From Bacteroidota bacterium (GTDB taxonomy: Bacteria > Bacteroidota > Bacteroidia > Bacteroidales > UBA1556), in contig QMPB01000140.1 of NCBI GenBank assembly GCA_003648395.1, forward strand, positions 1-9,081: a stretch of 9,081 nucleotides of DNA, in the 5' to 3' direction. How positions within the stretch are numbered: position 1 is the first letter of the stretch; each line of letters opens with the position of its first letter. Shown piece by piece: positions 1 to 5,693 of this stretch. The notes below the pieces were generated by a model, which was given only the letters and a program-made list of their open reading frames with translations, was not told where the DNA came from and searched no databases. The position numbers and the translations under genes were made by a program.

Positions 1-73
1 CAATGCTTTAGACCTTACCGCTTTTACAGATAAGGAAATGATGTCAATGATAGATGCTTTAGTAGCTCAATAA
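1..73 (+). CDS. C-terminal end of an unidentified gene (partial)
   Basis: An open frame enters the window from the left (codons start at base 2) and ends at TAA 71-73. The visible 23 residues end in DKEMMSMIDALVAQ. This is too little to assign a family. It lies 21 bp upstream of the next gene on the same strand and heads toward a QmoC/HdrC-like membrane subunit, so an HdrA/QmoA/QmoB-like flavoprotein or an MvhD-type partner would be the expected neighbour. That identity is inferred from context only and is not visible in the residues. Confidence 0.6.
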   Translation, partial: NALDLTAFTDKEMMSMIDALVAQ

Positions 74-94
74 CACTTAATAATACATACGAAA

Positions 95-382
95 ATGGAC
101 GTAGAAAAAGGAAAAACAGCAAAATTTCTCAAAGAGAAAAAACCTGTTGAAAAGCAAGTGATGGATCAGCTTAAGTATTTTACTAAAATGAAGAAGTCAA
201 TTCTTAAAGCTCTGGCGGATGGGGATAAAACCGTCCCCGAATTATCGAAAGTATTGGAGATTTCATCCGAAGAATGTATGTACCAATTGATGAGTTTGAT
301 TAAGTACGGCTATGTTCGTACTGGCGAAATCGATGATATGGATGAGTATTTTAAATATCAAATAATTTCTAAGAAAAAATAA
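95..382 (+). CDS. Small winged-helix-like protein in an Hdr/Qmo-type operon
   Basis: This is a 95-aa, charged, soluble protein with no signal peptide or membrane segment. Residues 1-30 are Lys/Glu-rich and probably helical. Residues 32-75 read as a compact helix-turn-helix: KSILKALADGDKTVPELSKV, then ISSEECMYQLMSLIKYGYV, the usual pattern of a helix, a short turn, and a recognition-type helix ending in GYV. A short beta hairpin (YFKYQI, 86-91) could be the wing. No cysteine cluster is present (one Cys, C61). There is no good Shine-Dalgarno before the ATG. The stop lies one base before the start of the QmoC-like gene, so the two are probably co-translated. It could be a local regulator or a small structural subunit that uses a winged-helix fold for protein contact. 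The fold is a moderately confident reading; the function is unknown. Confidence 0.75.
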   Translation: MDVEKGKTAKFLKEKKPVEKQVMDQLKYFTKMKKSILKALADGDKTVPELSKVLEISSEECMYQLMSLIKYGYVRTGEIDDMDEYFKYQIISKKK

Positions 383-383
383 A

Positions 384-1430
384 ATGGCAAAGATAAATCC
401 TGAATTTACGATAGAACTTAAAAAGTATGGGGCTTTTGATCCCAATGCTTGTTATAATTGTGGGCATTGCACAGCTGTTTGTAGCTTGTCTGATGAGCAA
501 AATTCATTTCCACGAAAAATGGTGCGTTTCAGCGTTCTTGGATTAGAGAGTGAAATCCAAGCTTCCCTCGATCCTTGGTTGTGCTATTATTGTGGCGAAT
601 GTTCTGCCTCTTGTCCTCGTGAGGCCGATCCTGGTGAGTTGATGATGTCTTTACGTCGCTATTTAACAGCTAAATACGATTGGACTGGTTTATCGGGCTT
701 GTTGTATAAATATCTAGGATTAGCAATTTTTGCTTTTCTTCTTTTCATTGCTTTGGTAATTGGCTTTGCAGCGTCTCAAGATTTCAATCTGGAGAAGATT
801 ATGTATTATGGACATTTCTTTGAAATGGGAGCGATAGCAATGGTTTTTCTCTTTATTCTTACTCCTAATATTATTAGAATGTGGTGGTTAAGTGTTTATA
901 AATCAGGAAAGAAAATTGCATTTAAGAATTATCTAACTTCTTTCTCCGAATTACTTATTCATATGTTTACTCAGAAAAGAGCTTTGGGATGCGATGACAA
1001 TCAATTTCGTTGGTTAGAACATCTTGTTTTGGTTTTCGCCTACCTGAGTTTGTTATTTACTACCGTTTTTCTTAATTGGTTTGAGACACACAATCTTTTT
1101 ATTATCCTATTGGGTTATGTCGAAAGTGCTCTAATTTTCATCGTAACCTTCGATTTTGTACGGCGGCGTATGCAAAAGGACACAGAATTAAGTTCTCATT
1201 CACACCCTAGCGATTGGTTTTTTGTCATCTGGTTGCTTCTTATGGGTTTAAGTGCTTTCTTGGTTCGTCTGCTTATCGATATTAATTTGTTAGAACAAAT
1301 GACATGGATGTATTATCTTCATTTAATAGTTTTGGTACAATGGGCTTTAATTATTGTTCCATTTGGTAAATGGACTCACTTCTTGTATCGCTCTTTTGCA
1401 ATGTATTTTGAGAAAGTATTAAATCCTTAG
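384..1430 (+). CDS. QmoC/HdrC-like iron-sulfur membrane cytochrome b subunit
   Basis: This 348-aa protein combines an HdrC-type ferredoxin domain with a NarI-like (nitrate reductase gamma) membrane domain, the architecture of QmoC. Two 4Fe-4S motifs are complete: C23-C26-C29-C33 (CYNCGHCTAVC) and C67-C70-C73-C77 (CYYCGECSASCP). The domain ends near the LRRYL segment at residue 94. Six hydrophobic segments follow at about 110-130, 144-164, 211-231, 237-257, 278-298 and 311-327. Histidines H144, H213, H313 and H332 lie in or next to membrane helices and are candidate heme b ligands. The ending PFGKWTHFLYRSFAMYF resembles the cytosolic end of QmoC/NarI proteins. Known family role: electron transfer between menaquinone and cytoplasmic Hdr-like flavoprotein subunits. 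The length agrees with QmoC. The partner subunits are probably the genes upstream. It appears to be the last intact gene of its operon, followed by an IS/rhodanese scar and a terminator. Whether it serves sulfur compounds or another electron carrier cannot be told here. Confidence 0.87.
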   Translation: MAKINPEFTIELKKYGAFDPNACYNCGHCTAVCSLSDEQNSFPRKMVRFSVLGLESEIQASLDPWLCYYCGECSASCPREADPGELMMSLRRYLTAKYDWTGLSGLLYKYLGLAIFAFLLFIALVIGFAASQDFNLEKIMYYGHFFEMGAIAMVFLFILTPNIIRMWWLSVYKSGKKIAFKNYLTSFSELLIHMFTQKRALGCDDNQFRWLEHLVLVFAYLSLLFTTVFLNWFETHNLFIILLGYVESALIFIVTFDFVRRRMQKDTELSSHSHPSDWFFVIWLLLMGLSAFLVRLLIDINLLEQMTWMYYLHLIVLVQWALIIVPFGKWTHFLYRSFAMYFEKVLNP

Positions 1431-1491
1431 TGGAATGTCTACCTTTGATATGGAGAATTAATTGAGTCCATAAATTTTATATACTTGAATT

Positions 1492-1563
1492 ATGGCAAAA
1501 AAGTATGACAATGATTTTAAGATTTTGATAGTTGAACTGTTGGAATCGGGTTTAAAAGGCTAA
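1492..1563 (+). pseudogene. N-terminal remnant of an IS3-family transposase (OrfA)
   Basis: An ATG opens 23 codons reading MAKKYDNDFKILIVELLESG before a stop at 1561-1563. The KKYDxDFKIxIVELLxSG pattern is what I recognise as the first helix of IS3-type OrfA helix-turn-helix proteins common in Bacteroidota. The rest of OrfA and all of OrfB are absent. From about base 1554 the DNA instead encodes a rhodanese C-terminus in another frame, so the insertion sequence was cut down to its left end. Bases 1431-1491, starting TGGAATGTCTACC directly after the previous gene's stop, have the right size and TG start for the element's left terminus. I found no matching inverted copy in the window. The family assignment rests on about 20 residues. 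Confidence 0.55.
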
Positions 1564-1694
1564 AGAAACTAGGTTATACTAATGTAAAATACCTAAAAGG
1601 TGGTTTCAAACAATGGGAACTTACTTATCCATTGGAACAAGAAAAGAACTTAGAACAAGTCCATGATTCTGGAGAAGAAGTTGGTGGATGCTAG
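1554..1694 (+). pseudogene. Rhodanese-like domain, C-terminal fragment
   Basis: This frame, ending at TAG 1692-1694, reads KRLKKLGYTNVKYLKGGF and then KQWELTYPLEQEKN. That is the typical end of a single-domain rhodanese (L.k.Gy.nV..l.GG...W). The active-site cysteine loop and everything N-terminal to it are missing. The frame is closed by a stop at 1533-1535 and has no plausible start of its own. The breakpoint coincides with the IS3-type remnant, so transposon-linked deletion is the likely cause. The tail ends in EEVGGC; a cysteine so close to the end is noted but not interpreted. The intact gene would have stood just downstream of the QmoC-like gene and could have been a sulfurtransferase of the same operon. 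Confidence 0.7.
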
Positions 1695-1721
1695 AAAAAT
1701 ATTTATTCTAAAACTAATAAT

Positions 1722-1764
1722 AAAATAGAGGGATTCCTAATATAGGTTTCCCTCTATTTTTTTT
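1722..1764. terminator. Strong intrinsic terminator between converging genes
   Basis: A 12-bp perfect stem pairs AAAATAGAGGGA (1722-1733) with TCCCTCTATTTT (1749-1760). A short inner CCT/AGG pairing (1736-1738 with 1744-1746) lies across a TT/TT mismatch, and the + strand continues with T's to 1764. It can end the left operon. Read on the - strand, the stem is followed by TTTTATTATT, so it may also stop the converging gene at 1879..2595. Confidence 0.85.
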
Positions 1765-1777
1765 AATTCCAAATTCA

Positions 1778-1799
1778 TAATATGACAATTATCATATTA
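1778..1799. repeat. Short inverted repeat downstream of the - strand gene
   Basis: TAATATGA (1778-1785) and TCATATTA (1792-1799) form 8-bp arms around a 6-base loop. There is no T-run on either side, so it is a weak hairpin or protein-binding palindrome at best. It lies in the 114-bp A+T-rich gap between the strong terminator and the stop codon of the - strand gene. Confidence 0.35.
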
Positions 1800-1878
1800 G
1801 TAAATACCTTATTATTCAGAATAACTAATAATATCAATTGCTAATAAATGATGCTTGCTACAATCTATCTTCAATAGT

Positions 1879-2595
1879 TTAGATTAATCCAAACTCTTTT
1901 GCTGCCTTATTAAAATTATCATCAAATTCAGAGAGGCGTTCTTCTTCACAGTTAGGAGAATAGATCTTAGCATAATCATCAATCTTATATTGCTTATTCA
2001 CGGAATAAACTAAAGATGCCTCAAATTGTTTAAAATCACAGTTGTTGCGAATATACGAAAGCATCTTACTAAACGTAATATATTCAACATCTAATGCGAT
2101 AGGGAGAAAGAAAACATGATGAGCACTCTTGTCTCTATAGATATTTGGTTTTATTTCTTCCATTTCTACCATCTCCTTAAACTGAATTAAAGTTCTAACA
2201 GCAGAGAATCTCTTTGGCTTGACAAATTCTATATTTCTTTTCTCAAAATATGGAATCATTTCAATTACTTTTTCAAATTCATTTTTACGAAAACGAATAA
2301 AGTTATACTCATTGCCATGTACATTCATATGGCCAGGATATACATGTAATTTATTATTAGTATCTCTTTGATAAAAAGAGATACTTCTGATAATTCTATC
2401 TTGAAAACAAGGAATACTCTTTTTCATTAATAGAAAATAATGATTCTCCAAAGGTTTGTTTGTTTCCTGAGGAACGCTATTATAATACCCATCAATATGA
2501 TTGGATTCTAGTATCATAAAGTTTAAGTCTGAATCAAATTTACTTAGTTCAACTTCTTCAGAAACGCATATTAATTTGGAAATAGTGTTTGGCAT
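1879..2595 (-). CDS. Orphan hypothetical protein, 238 aa
   Basis: I do not recognise this family. The protein is soluble-looking: no signal peptide, no membrane segment, no lipobox. It is rich in charged and aromatic residues. It has four scattered cysteines (in LICVS, IPCFQD, NNCDF and PNCEE) that form no metal-binding pattern, and several H/N-rich turns (YPGHMNVHGNEYNF). Its long uninterrupted frame with a normal amino-acid composition supports a real gene. The ATG has an A/T-rich leader (AAAAATATAAAGCT) without a Shine-Dalgarno, which is common in this phylum. It is a single gene facing away from the Mbx-like operon and converging on the left operon, beside a transposon scar. It may therefore be accessory cargo or a lineage-specific gene. 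No function is proposed. Confidence 0.7.
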   Translation of the reverse strand: MPNTISKLICVSEEVELSKFDSDLNFMILESNHIDGYYNSVPQETNKPLENHYFLLMKKSIPCFQDRIIRSISFYQRDTNNKLHVYPGHMNVHGNEYNFIRFRKNEFEKVIEMIPYFEKRNIEFVKPKRFSAVRTLIQFKEMVEMEEIKPNIYRDKSAHHVFFLPIALDVEYITFSKMLSYIRNNCDFKQFEASLVYSVNKQYKIDDYAKIYSPNCEEERLSEFDDNFNKAAKEFGLI

Positions 2596-2673
2596 AGCTT
2601 TATATTTTTAGTGAGCTATAAAGATATTAATTATATTGATTCATATCTAATGTATTGCGTCAGCTTTAATTAT

Positions 2674-2687
2674 CTAATATATATTAG
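2674..2687. repeat. 14-bp perfect palindrome CTAATATATATTAG
   Basis: A perfect palindrome (CTAATAT/ATATTAG) lies about 80 bp upstream of the start of the - strand 238-aa gene. It could be an operator for that gene. Because its core is only A/T in an A/T-rich region, chance is a serious alternative. Confidence 0.3.
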
Positions 2688-2799
2688 TTTTATACTGATT
2701 TTAGTTATGTATGTGATTATTAAAAAAAGCAGAATATATGTATGATTTGTTTTTTTTCTACCCTTTGACAATAGGATTTTGTAAAATAAGAGATTCTAA

Positions 2800-3112
2800 A
2801 AGTTGAAAAATTACTTTTTTGTTATTTAGACTGAAAATAAATATTTGATAAAAATTATCAAAGTTTTCAACTCTATTCTAAATAATATATTGATTTTAGT
2901 GTCAATATTAATTGATTTTATTTATAAGTAATTATACGTATAATGTGATGTAAATCAGTATTTAAAGATAAGTATATTTTTCGTATATATTTTTTATAAG
3001 CAATAATTTCTATATACTATATATAATAAGTAATAATGCTTTCTAAATTACAAATAAGCATAAAACAACTTATTGTTTTTTTAAAATATGATAAATGTTA
3101 ATTTTTCAACTT
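2800..3112. repeat. Distant 14-bp inverted repeat pair bounding 313 bp
   Basis: AAGTTGAAAAATTA (2800-2813) recurs exactly inverted as TAATTTTTCAACTT (3099-3112). The enclosed 313 bp has no coding capacity. The layout resembles a miniature inverted-repeat element, but I see no target-site duplication just outside the arms and the similarity does not extend further. Paired binding sites for one regulator are an equal possibility. Confidence 0.3.
2801..2872. repeat. Nested inverted repeats
   Basis: The outer arms AGTTGAAAA (2801-2809) and TTTTCAACT (2864-2872) are exact reverse complements. Inside them TTTGATAA (2844-2851) and TTATCAAA (2855-2862) form a tight 8-bp hairpin with a 3-base loop. 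A transcript through here could fold into a two-level stem. No T-run follows, so it is not a standard terminator. It may be a regulatory site or part of a small mobile or non-coding element. Confidence 0.45.
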
Positions 3113-3131
3113 GAACACAAAAGATACTAAA

Positions 3132-3161
3132 CAAACCTATTTCTCTAAATGTTTTCACAAA
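3132..3161 (-). promoter_or_regulatory. Candidate Bacteroidota-type promoter, leftward
   Basis: On the - strand TTTG (3161-3158) is followed after 18 bases by TAGGTTTG (3139-3132). This fits the TTG...TAnnTTTG pattern known for Bacteroidota primary-sigma promoters. Transcription would run left with a leader of about 530 nt before the 238-aa gene, passing the inverted repeats. It could instead drive a non-coding RNA. Confidence 0.35.
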
Positions 3162-3178
3162 CCAGATGAACATATAAA

Positions 3179-3186
3179 TATATTTG
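3179..3186 (+). promoter_or_regulatory. Candidate -7 box for the Mbx-like operon
   Basis: TATATTTG matches the Bacteroidota -7 consensus TAnnTTTG and lies 56 bp before the first ATG of the operon. A clear -33 TTG at the usual distance is not visible (the region has TTTTC), so this is a half match only. Confidence 0.35.
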
Positions 3187-3242
3187 TGTCTATTATCAAA
3201 TTCTGAATTCTAATATTGATTTAACAATAAATACATTTATCA

Positions 3243-3737
3243 ATGAAACTTAAAAACTTAATTATTTCTTTTCTAGTTATCCTAATCGGCTGGTTTATGC
3301 TAACTTGGTCGCTAGAGCTGAAAAGTGTATTAATAGGAGTAGGTCTTTCAGTAATTCTATCCCTATTGTTTTGTGGCCAATGCACAATTTTTAGTGAAAT
3401 GAAGCTTACACCAAAAGCAATCATTTATACATTTATATATTTGTTTGTATTTTTGGTAGAATTGGTGAAAGCTAATATTGATGTTACGAGAAGAGTCCTT
3501 TCTCCTAAAATGCCGATTAATCCAGGTATTGTAAAGGTTGACACTCATTTAAAATCAAAAATGGCTAGACTTATTTTGGCAAACTCTATTACATTAACTC
3601 CAGGAACTTTTACATTAGAAGTACACGAAGATACTTTTTATATTCATTGGATAGATGTGAAGCATGCTGATGAAGCTCATGCTACAGAGGATTTAATTAG
3701 AAAATTTGAAAAATTATTGGAGGAAATATATGAATAA
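3243..3737 (+). CDS. MnhE/MrpE-like antiporter-module subunit (MbxA/MbhA type)
   Basis: This 164-aa protein is of usual MnhE length. Hydrophobic helices lie at about 5-22, 28-48 and 58-78, followed by a cytoplasmic domain. The family signature is clear in the second half: ANSITLTPGTFTLEVHED (113-130), then FYIHWIDV (132-139). In Mrp antiporters and Mbh/Mbx complexes this subunit belongs to the small-subunit cation-translocating part of the membrane arm. It is the first gene of the operon, after ~650 bp of non-coding DNA. No Shine-Dalgarno precedes its ATG, whereas several following genes have strong ones. Its 3' end carries the GGAGG ribosome site of the next gene and overlaps it by 8 bases (ATGAATAA). 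Confidence 0.93.
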   Translation: MKLKNLIISFLVILIGWFMLTWSLELKSVLIGVGLSVILSLLFCGQCTIFSEMKLTPKAIIYTFIYLFVFLVELVKANIDVTRRVLSPKMPINPGIVKVDTHLKSKMARLILANSITLTPGTFTLEVHEDTFYIHWIDVKHADEAHATEDLIRKFEKLLEEIYE

Positions 3738-3990
3738 TATAATCATTTACATAGCATTAACATTTTTGATGCTTACGTTGTTAGCCGGTCTGATAAGGTT
3801 TATAAAAGGACCTTCCATAGTTGACCGTGTTGTGGCTTTTGACTCTATGACAATAACTTCATTGGTAGTTATTGGAGTTATTGCTTATTTGTCTAATCGT
3901 GCTATATATTTTGACGTTGCCGTTGTTTACGGTTTACTAAGTTTCTTAGGCGTTATTATCGTAGCCAAATATATACAAGGAGGACTATAA
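3730..3990 (+). CDS. MnhF/MrpF-like subunit (MbxB/MbhB type)
   Basis: This 86-aa protein has three membrane helices (about 4-24, 37-55, 61-81). The family motif GPSIVDRVVAFDSM (27-40) contains D32, R33 and D39, the usual acidic and basic residues of MnhF, which takes part in the small-subunit ion path. I chose the ATG at 3730 because GGAGGA (3719-3724) stands 5 bases before it. An in-frame TTG at 3706 would place that ribosome site inside the gene. Its start overlaps the end of the MnhE gene by 8 bases, pointing to translational coupling. Confidence 0.93.
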   Translation: MNNIIIYIALTFLMLTLLAGLIRFIKGPSIVDRVVAFDSMTITSLVVIGVIAYLSNRAIYFDVAVVYGLLSFLGVIIVAKYIQGGL

Positions 3991-3991
3991 T

Positions 3992-4366
3992 ATGGATTAT
4001 GTAAAATTAATTGGGGAAATATTCTTAATGATGGGATCATTCAGCTTATTTATTGCTGCAATTGGTCTATTAAGAATGCCTGATGTATATAATAGAGTAC
4101 AAACAGGAACAAAAGCTTCTACTTTAGGTGCTATTATGTCTTTTGTTGGAATTGGACTAATGGCAGTAGATCATTGGGATGAGACAAACTGGATAGGGAG
4201 AGTAATAGTATTGATAGTATTTATTATTATTACCAATCCTGTATCTTCTCACGTATTAATGCGTGCTGCTTATGCTATGAAGATTCCACTGTCAAAAATT
4301 ACTTCTGTTGATAAATTGAAAGAAGATATTGAAAATAAAATATTGGAGGAACCTATTGATGAATAA
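3992..4366 (+). CDS. MnhG/MrpG-like subunit (MbxC/MbhC type)
   Basis: This 124-aa protein has three membrane helices (about 6-26, 43-60, 68-84). The MnhG signature runs GLLRMPDVYNRVQTGTKAST (25-44) followed by LG, and TNPVSSHVLMRAAY (81-94) is also typical. VQTGTKA instead of the LHAxTKA of stand-alone Mrp is closer to my recollection of Mbh/Mbx-type subunits. The charged tail (100-124) is longer than minimal. AAGGAGG lies about 7 bases before the ATG; the preceding gene stops one base before this start. Role: small membrane subunit of the antiporter module, working with the E and F subunits. Confidence 0.93.
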   Translation: MDYVKLIGEIFLMMGSFSLFIAAIGLLRMPDVYNRVQTGTKASTLGAIMSFVGIGLMAVDHWDETNWIGRVIVLIVFIIITNPVSSHVLMRAAYAMKIPLSKITSVDKLKEDIENKILEEPIDE

Positions 4367-4616
4367 GGAATTAGTATATATTATTTTGGCATTGGGCATA
4401 GGTGCTCTAACCATAATTATGGCAATAATAGCTATCTTAAATAAGAAATTATCTATTGCTGTAATTGCTGGTGGTGTTGTAAGTTTATTTGCTTCCATTC
4501 TATTTTTGTTAATGGCAGCACCAGATGTTGCTATGACAGAAGCTTCAATTGGTAGTGGACTTGCAACTTTAATTTTCTTTTATGTATTAAATAAAATAAA
4601 AAAATACAATGATTAA
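4359..4616 (+). CDS. DUF4040 / MbhD-like subunit
   Basis: This 85-aa protein has three membrane helices (about 5-26, 31-51, 63-80). It carries the DUF4040 signature MAAPDVAMTEASIGSGLAT (52-70) with the conserved acidic residue E61. This domain corresponds to part of the C-terminal extension of MrpA and to MbhD in archaeal membrane-bound hydrogenase. It links the small-subunit sodium module to the large antiporter-like subunits. The ATG at 4359 is preferred over an in-frame TTG at 4329 because GGAGGA (4345-4350) sits 8 bases before it. It overlaps the MnhG gene by 8 bases (ATGAATAA) and the next gene by 8 bases (ATGATTAA). In MrpA, and as I recall in MbxD, this unit is joined to the E-like unit; here it is a separate gene. 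Confidence 0.9.
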   Translation: MNKELVYIILALGIGALTIIMAIIAILNKKLSIAVIAGGVVSLFASILFLLMAAPDVAMTEASIGSGLATLIFFYVLNKIKKYND

Positions 4617-5310
4617 GAATTTTTTAATCGGTTTAGTTTTGGCTAGCTTTGTATATATGTTTTATAACTTATATGAAAGTTATGAGCCTAAAACAGAACT
4701 CACAGGAATTGCAGCGCACTATGCAGAAAATGGTGCAAAAGAAGTAGGAGCTGCCAACCTTGTTACTGCAGTAGTGGTTACATATCGTGGTTTTGATACC
4801 ATGGGAGAGGTTACTATTCTTTTCCTTACAGCTTCTATTATTGGTTTCTTCTTGAAATTAAGTAAAGCTGATGAAGATAGAGTTATTGTTCATAAAGGAA
4901 CATCTGAACTTTTAATTACTTCATCACAAATTCTTGTTCCCATTATATTTCTTTTTGGAATATATGTATTTATGAATGGGCATTTAACTCCTGGTGGAGG
5001 TTTTCAAGGAGGGGCAATAATAGCTTCCGGAATAGCCCTTTCTATTATGGCAAATCCTAATAGAGAGATTAATCACCATGCTATTTTGTGGATTGAGAGT
5101 CTTTCCGGAATTGCGTTTGTTATGTTAGGCATTTTAGGTCTTGCATTAGCAGGGGGCTTTCTTGATAATAGATTTATCAATTTAGGTACATTTGGCGATT
5201 TGTTTAGTGCTGGAGCTATACCTTTAATATATAGCGTTATAGGTTTAAAAGTTGGGGCCGAAATATCTAACATTCTTAATAAGTATCAAAAATCTCAAAA
5301 AGAATCTTAA
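4609..5310 (+). CDS. MbhE-MnhB fusion subunit
   Basis: This 233-aa protein has two parts. Residues 1-85 match the MbhE/MrpA C-terminal unit: one helix (3-20), an exposed loop with GAANLVTAVVVTYRGFDTMG (47-66), and a helix (68-84). Residues 95-225 are an MnhB domain with four helices and the signature GHLTPGGGFQGGAI (124-137), followed by GDLFSAGAIPLIYSVIGLKV (197-213 region). Both parts look complete, and MnhB alone is usually about 140 aa, so this is a genuine fusion of neighbours that are separate in Mbh. MnhB-type subunits form part of the cation-translocation module at the interface to MnhC and MnhD. The start overlaps the DUF4040 gene by 8 bases; there is no other ribosome site, so coupling to the upstream gene is likely. 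Confidence 0.9.
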   Translation: MIKNFLIGLVLASFVYMFYNLYESYEPKTELTGIAAHYAENGAKEVGAANLVTAVVVTYRGFDTMGEVTILFLTASIIGFFLKLSKADEDRVIVHKGTSELLITSSQILVPIIFLFGIYVFMNGHLTPGGGFQGGAIIASGIALSIMANPNREINHHAILWIESLSGIAFVMLGILGLALAGGFLDNRFINLGTFGDLFSAGAIPLIYSVIGLKVGAEISNILNKYQKSQKES

Positions 5311-5312
5311 TT

Positions 5313-5693
5313 ATGGAATATTTGAACTTGGGAAAAATTAGCCTATTAATTAGTTTTATTCTAATTATTATAGGTTTCTGGGGCATTCTCTCCCAGAAAA
5401 ATATTATAAAAATTATTATTAGCTTCACAATATTAGACACAGGAATTAATATCTTGATTGTTGCTCTTGGTTGGATTCAAGGTCGTACAGCACCTATTAT
5501 TGATGGCTCTGTTGAACAAGCTGCCAATCATAATGTTCTTAATTCAATTGTTGACCCAGTACCACAAGCTCTGGTACTAACCGCTATTGTTATTGGATTT
5601 GGTGTTACAGCCTTGCTATTAGCATATGCCATGAAGCTTTTTAGAGCTAAACGAACCTTAGAAATTAACCAATTTAACGATTTGAAATGGTAA
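5313..5693 (+). CDS. MnhC / NuoK-like subunit (MbxG/MbhG type)
   Basis: This 126-aa protein has three membrane helices (about 8-26, 31-52, 86-110), the NuoK fold. DPVPQALVLTAIVIGFGVTA (81-100) is the MnhC signature. The long loop between helices 2 and 3 (53-80) is usual for MnhC-type proteins. D42 in ILDTGINI stands where NuoK has its helix-2 glutamate, by my hand alignment. In the complex it bridges the small-subunit module and the MrpD-like transporters. It follows the previous gene by two bases and overlaps the next by 7 bases (ATGGTAA). Confidence 0.92.
   Translation: MEYLNLGKISLLISFILIIIGFWGILSQKNIIKIIISFTILDTGINILIVALGWIQGRTAPIIDGSVEQAANHNVLNSIVDPVPQALVLTAIVIGFGVTALLLAYAMKLFRAKRTLEINQFNDLKW

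Larger units (their letters stand above)
2596..3242. other. A+T-rich intergenic region between divergent genes
   Basis: These 647 bp have no convincing open frame, no tRNA-like or rRNA-like sequence and no CRISPR-type repeats. They separate the - strand orphan gene from the + strand Mbx-like operon and so should hold both promoters. They contain a 14-bp palindrome, a nested inverted repeat, a second distant copy of one arm, and TAnnTTTG boxes on both strands, listed separately. Base composition is much more A+T-rich than the genes, with long T and A runs. Confidence 0.8.

Noticed and set aside
263..445. Open frame of 60 codons on the - strand
   Set aside because: It lies opposite the end of the small winged-helix-like gene and the start of the QmoC-like gene, both strongly supported, and its product has no recognisable pattern. 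The other - strand frames within 3221-3548, 4292-4498, 5073-5273, 6646-6849, 6967-7158 and 7576-7767 are rejected for the same reason.
2765..2787. TTGACA followed by TAAAAT as a sigma-70 promoter
   Set aside because: The spacing is 11 bases, far from the 17 needed, and the organism appears to use TAnnTTTG-type promoters.
2596..3242. CRISPR array or tRNA in the long intergenic gap
   Set aside because: There are no regularly spaced direct repeats and no cloverleaf-compatible sequence. The repeats present are short, irregular and inverted.
3706..3729. Upstream TTG start for the MnhF-like gene
   Set aside because: It would place the GGAGGA ribosome site inside the coding region and add eight residues absent from the family. 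The ATG at 3730 is correctly spaced.
4329..4358. Upstream TTG start for the DUF4040 gene
   Set aside because: The ATG at 4359 has GGAGGA 8 bases upstream and gives the normal family length.
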